From an uncultured Fidelibacterota bacterium (lineage in GTDB: Bacteria; Fidelibacterota; Marinisomatia; Marinisomatales; Marinisomataceae): a stretch of DNA of 32,296 nucleotides. The notes under the pieces are model-generated. The model saw nothing but the letters and a program-made list of their open reading frames with translations. It ran no database searches and was not told the origin of the DNA. The position numbers were made by a program, and so were the translations under genes. Position 1 is the stretch's first letter, and each line of letters starts with the position of its first letter. The stretch lies in contig CAJWPX010000003.1 in the NCBI GenBank assembly GCA_913045065.1, positions 1 through 32,296 on the forward strand. The letters run 5' to 3'. This document shows positions 30,811 to 32,296 of the stretch, one piece after another.

Positions 30811-31538
30811 TAATTTTTCTCTACCCTATAATTTGAATAAACATTCTGGATATCTTCCAAATCTTCCAAAGAATCAAAAAGTTTCTTAATTGTTAAAAAT
30901 TTTTCTTCTGATACTTCAACAAAGTTTTTCGGTAATAATTCAATAAAAGAAGAGTCGATTTCCAAACCATTTTTTTCAATTAATTCAATTTTTTCATAAA
31001 GCATATCATGATCAAAAAATATCTTAAAATATTTATCCTCTAATTTGAAATCTACCGCGTCCACTTTAACAGATAAATTTAATGCTTCTTCTTCTGTCAT
31101 GTTAGAATCTTCTATTAAAACAATACCTGTTTTGTCAAAATTCCATGCCACACTTCCATTTTGCCCTAAAGACCCTCCAAACTTAGATAAAACATGTCTT
31201 ATTTCTGCTACAGTTCTATTTTTATTATCAGTAATTGTCTCAATAAAAATTGCCACGCCATTTGGACCATAGCCTTCATATGAAACTTCTTCATAAACGA
31301 TATTCTCTAGTTCTCCAGTGCCTTTTTTAATTGCTTTATCAATATTCGCATTTGGCATATTTATTGATTTTGCTTTCTTAATCGCTTGCCTTAATCTTGC
31401 ATTTGTATCAATATCACTTCCAAATAATCTAGCTGAAATAGTAATTTCTCTACCCATAGATGAAAATAATTTTCCTCTTTTTTGATCAAGAGCGCCTTTC
31501 TTTCTCTTGATTGTTGACCATTTACTATGTCCGGACAT
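30810..31538 (-). CDS. YebC/PmpR family transcriptional regulator/translation factor
   Basis: MSGHSKWSTIKRKKGALDQKRGKLFSSMGREITISAR..., YEGYGPNGVAIFIETITDNKNRTVAEIRHVLSKFGGSLGQNGSVAWNF. Confidence 0.97.
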   Translation of the reverse strand: MSGHSKWSTIKRKKGALDQKRGKLFSSMGREITISARLFGSDIDTNARLRQAIKKAKSINMPNANIDKAIKKGTGELENIVYEEVSYEGYGPNGVAIFIETITDNKNRTVAEIRHVLSKFGGSLGQNGSVAWNFDKTGIVLIEDSNMTEEEALNLSVKVDAVDFKLEDKYFKIFFDHDMLYEKIELIEKNGLEIDSSFIELLPKNFVEVSEEKFLTIKKLFDSLEDLEDIQNVYSNYRVEKN

Positions 31539-31957
31539 TAAGAGTCCAACTCAATTAAAGTAGGGATAACCCATGAAGATCTATATCCTAATCGGACAAT
31601 TTTAGTACGATATGACTCAGCTTTTTTTCTACTGGAGAAATTTCCAATTCTTAATTTATAATTTGGTAACTCAAATTGAATATAAATTTTTTCTTTAATA
31701 ACGCTCTCAAGTTTTTCCTTTGCTAAAACCAAATCTTCTTGATTTTCTGAAATCATAACTTGAATTCGGTATCCTTGAACTAAATTTCCAATATTTAGCG
31801 TATCAGAATAATCAATATCTTCATCTTCAACAAAATTAGGAAGCACTACCTCGGGTAATGTTGGTTTTCTATCAACAAAATCTCCTGGAGAAATAAAATC
31901 AGAATCAACTTGACCATACATCATACTTAATAATAATAGGATAATTGTTCTTCTCAT
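31538..31957 (-). CDS. SPOR-domain-containing exported protein
   Basis: N-terminal signal MRRTIILLLLSMMYGQ; C-terminal YRIQVMISENQEDLVLAKEKL...YKLRIGNFSSRKKAESYRTKIVRLGYRSSWVIP fits the SPOR pattern. Confidence 0.8.
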   Translation of the reverse strand: MRRTIILLLLSMMYGQVDSDFISPGDFVDRKPTLPEVVLPNFVEDEDIDYSDTLNIGNLVQGYRIQVMISENQEDLVLAKEKLESVIKEKIYIQFELPNYKLRIGNFSSRKKAESYRTKIVRLGYRSSWVIPTLIELDS

Positions 31958-31958
31958 A

Positions 31959-32296
31959 TCAATCTAAAGTTCTCACATCTTTAATTTTAATCCAACCTTT
32001 TCTTCCGTCAAGAACAGAAATCTCAATCCATTCGTCAGTACTTTGAGCAACTTTAGTTTTATTGCCTGAAAAAAGAGTGAAAGTTTCTATATTTTCATTA
32101 GCATATGGTGCAGAATAAACATCAGCACTTTCTGATATAATAATTGCAAATTGATTATTTTTAAGCCAAAGAAATTTGTTAATTGACATTATAAGACCCA
32201 CAAAAAACAAAGATAGAAAGATATAGTATATTGATCTATTCAATGGAATAGGTCTAATCCTGGATAATAGAAAAAATATTGATGATAAGAAGATTG
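31959..32296 (-). CDS. C-terminal part of a membrane protein with SH3-like domain (BatE-like), open at window edge
   Basis: Frame is open past the TTG at 32243 to the edge: ...IFLSSIFFLLSRIRPIPLNRSIYYIFLSLFFVGLIMSINKF...(two TM segments), then SH3-like ADVYSAPYANENIETFTLFSGNKTKVAQSTDEWIEISVLDGRKGWIKIKDVRTL. Confidence 0.65.
   Translation of the reverse strand, partial: IFLSSIFFLLSRIRPIPLNRSIYYIFLSLFFVGLIMSINKFLWLKNNQFAIIISESADVYSAPYANENIETFTLFSGNKTKVAQSTDEWIEISVLDGRKGWIKIKDVRTLD

Overview
All supported genes in this 32.3 kb low-GC window lie on the minus strand. In minus-strand transcription order they are: partial BatE-like TPR/SH3 protein, SPOR protein, yebC, ruvC, ruvA, gcvT, ftsK, lolA-like, gmhB-like, ddl, cysS; then tRNA-Thr(TGT), tRNA-Tyr, tRNA-Gly, tRNA-Thr(GGT), tuf, rpmG, tRNA-Trp, secE, nusG, rplK, rplA, rplJ, rplL, rpoB, rpoC; then rpsL, rpsG, fusA, rpsJ, rplC, rplD, rplW, rplB, rpsS, rplV, rpsC, rplP, rpmC, rpsQ, rplN, rplX, rplE, rpsN, rpsH and partial rplF. 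This is mostly core housekeeping DNA. It probably comes from an uncultured low-GC, Gram-negative-type bacterium (LolA, heptose phosphatase, BatE); lineage is not established here. I see no mobile element, CRISPR array, defence system or biosynthetic cluster. The most interesting signals are: (1) a full-length ddl whose only sensible start is a non-canonical ATT codon, so the ORF track truncated it; (2) a 20-nt promoter core matching 17/20 in front of both the tRNA-tuf unit and the rpsL unit; (3) AT-rich palindromes at the rplL/rpoB, rpoC/rpsL and tRNA-Thr/tuf boundaries; (4) a fused ribosomal/RNA polymerase gene string with no tufA and no room for the classical L1, L10 and L4 leader targets; (5) a GmhB-like phosphatase without the usual Cys/His zinc loop. 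I did not find a clearly new multi-gene system.
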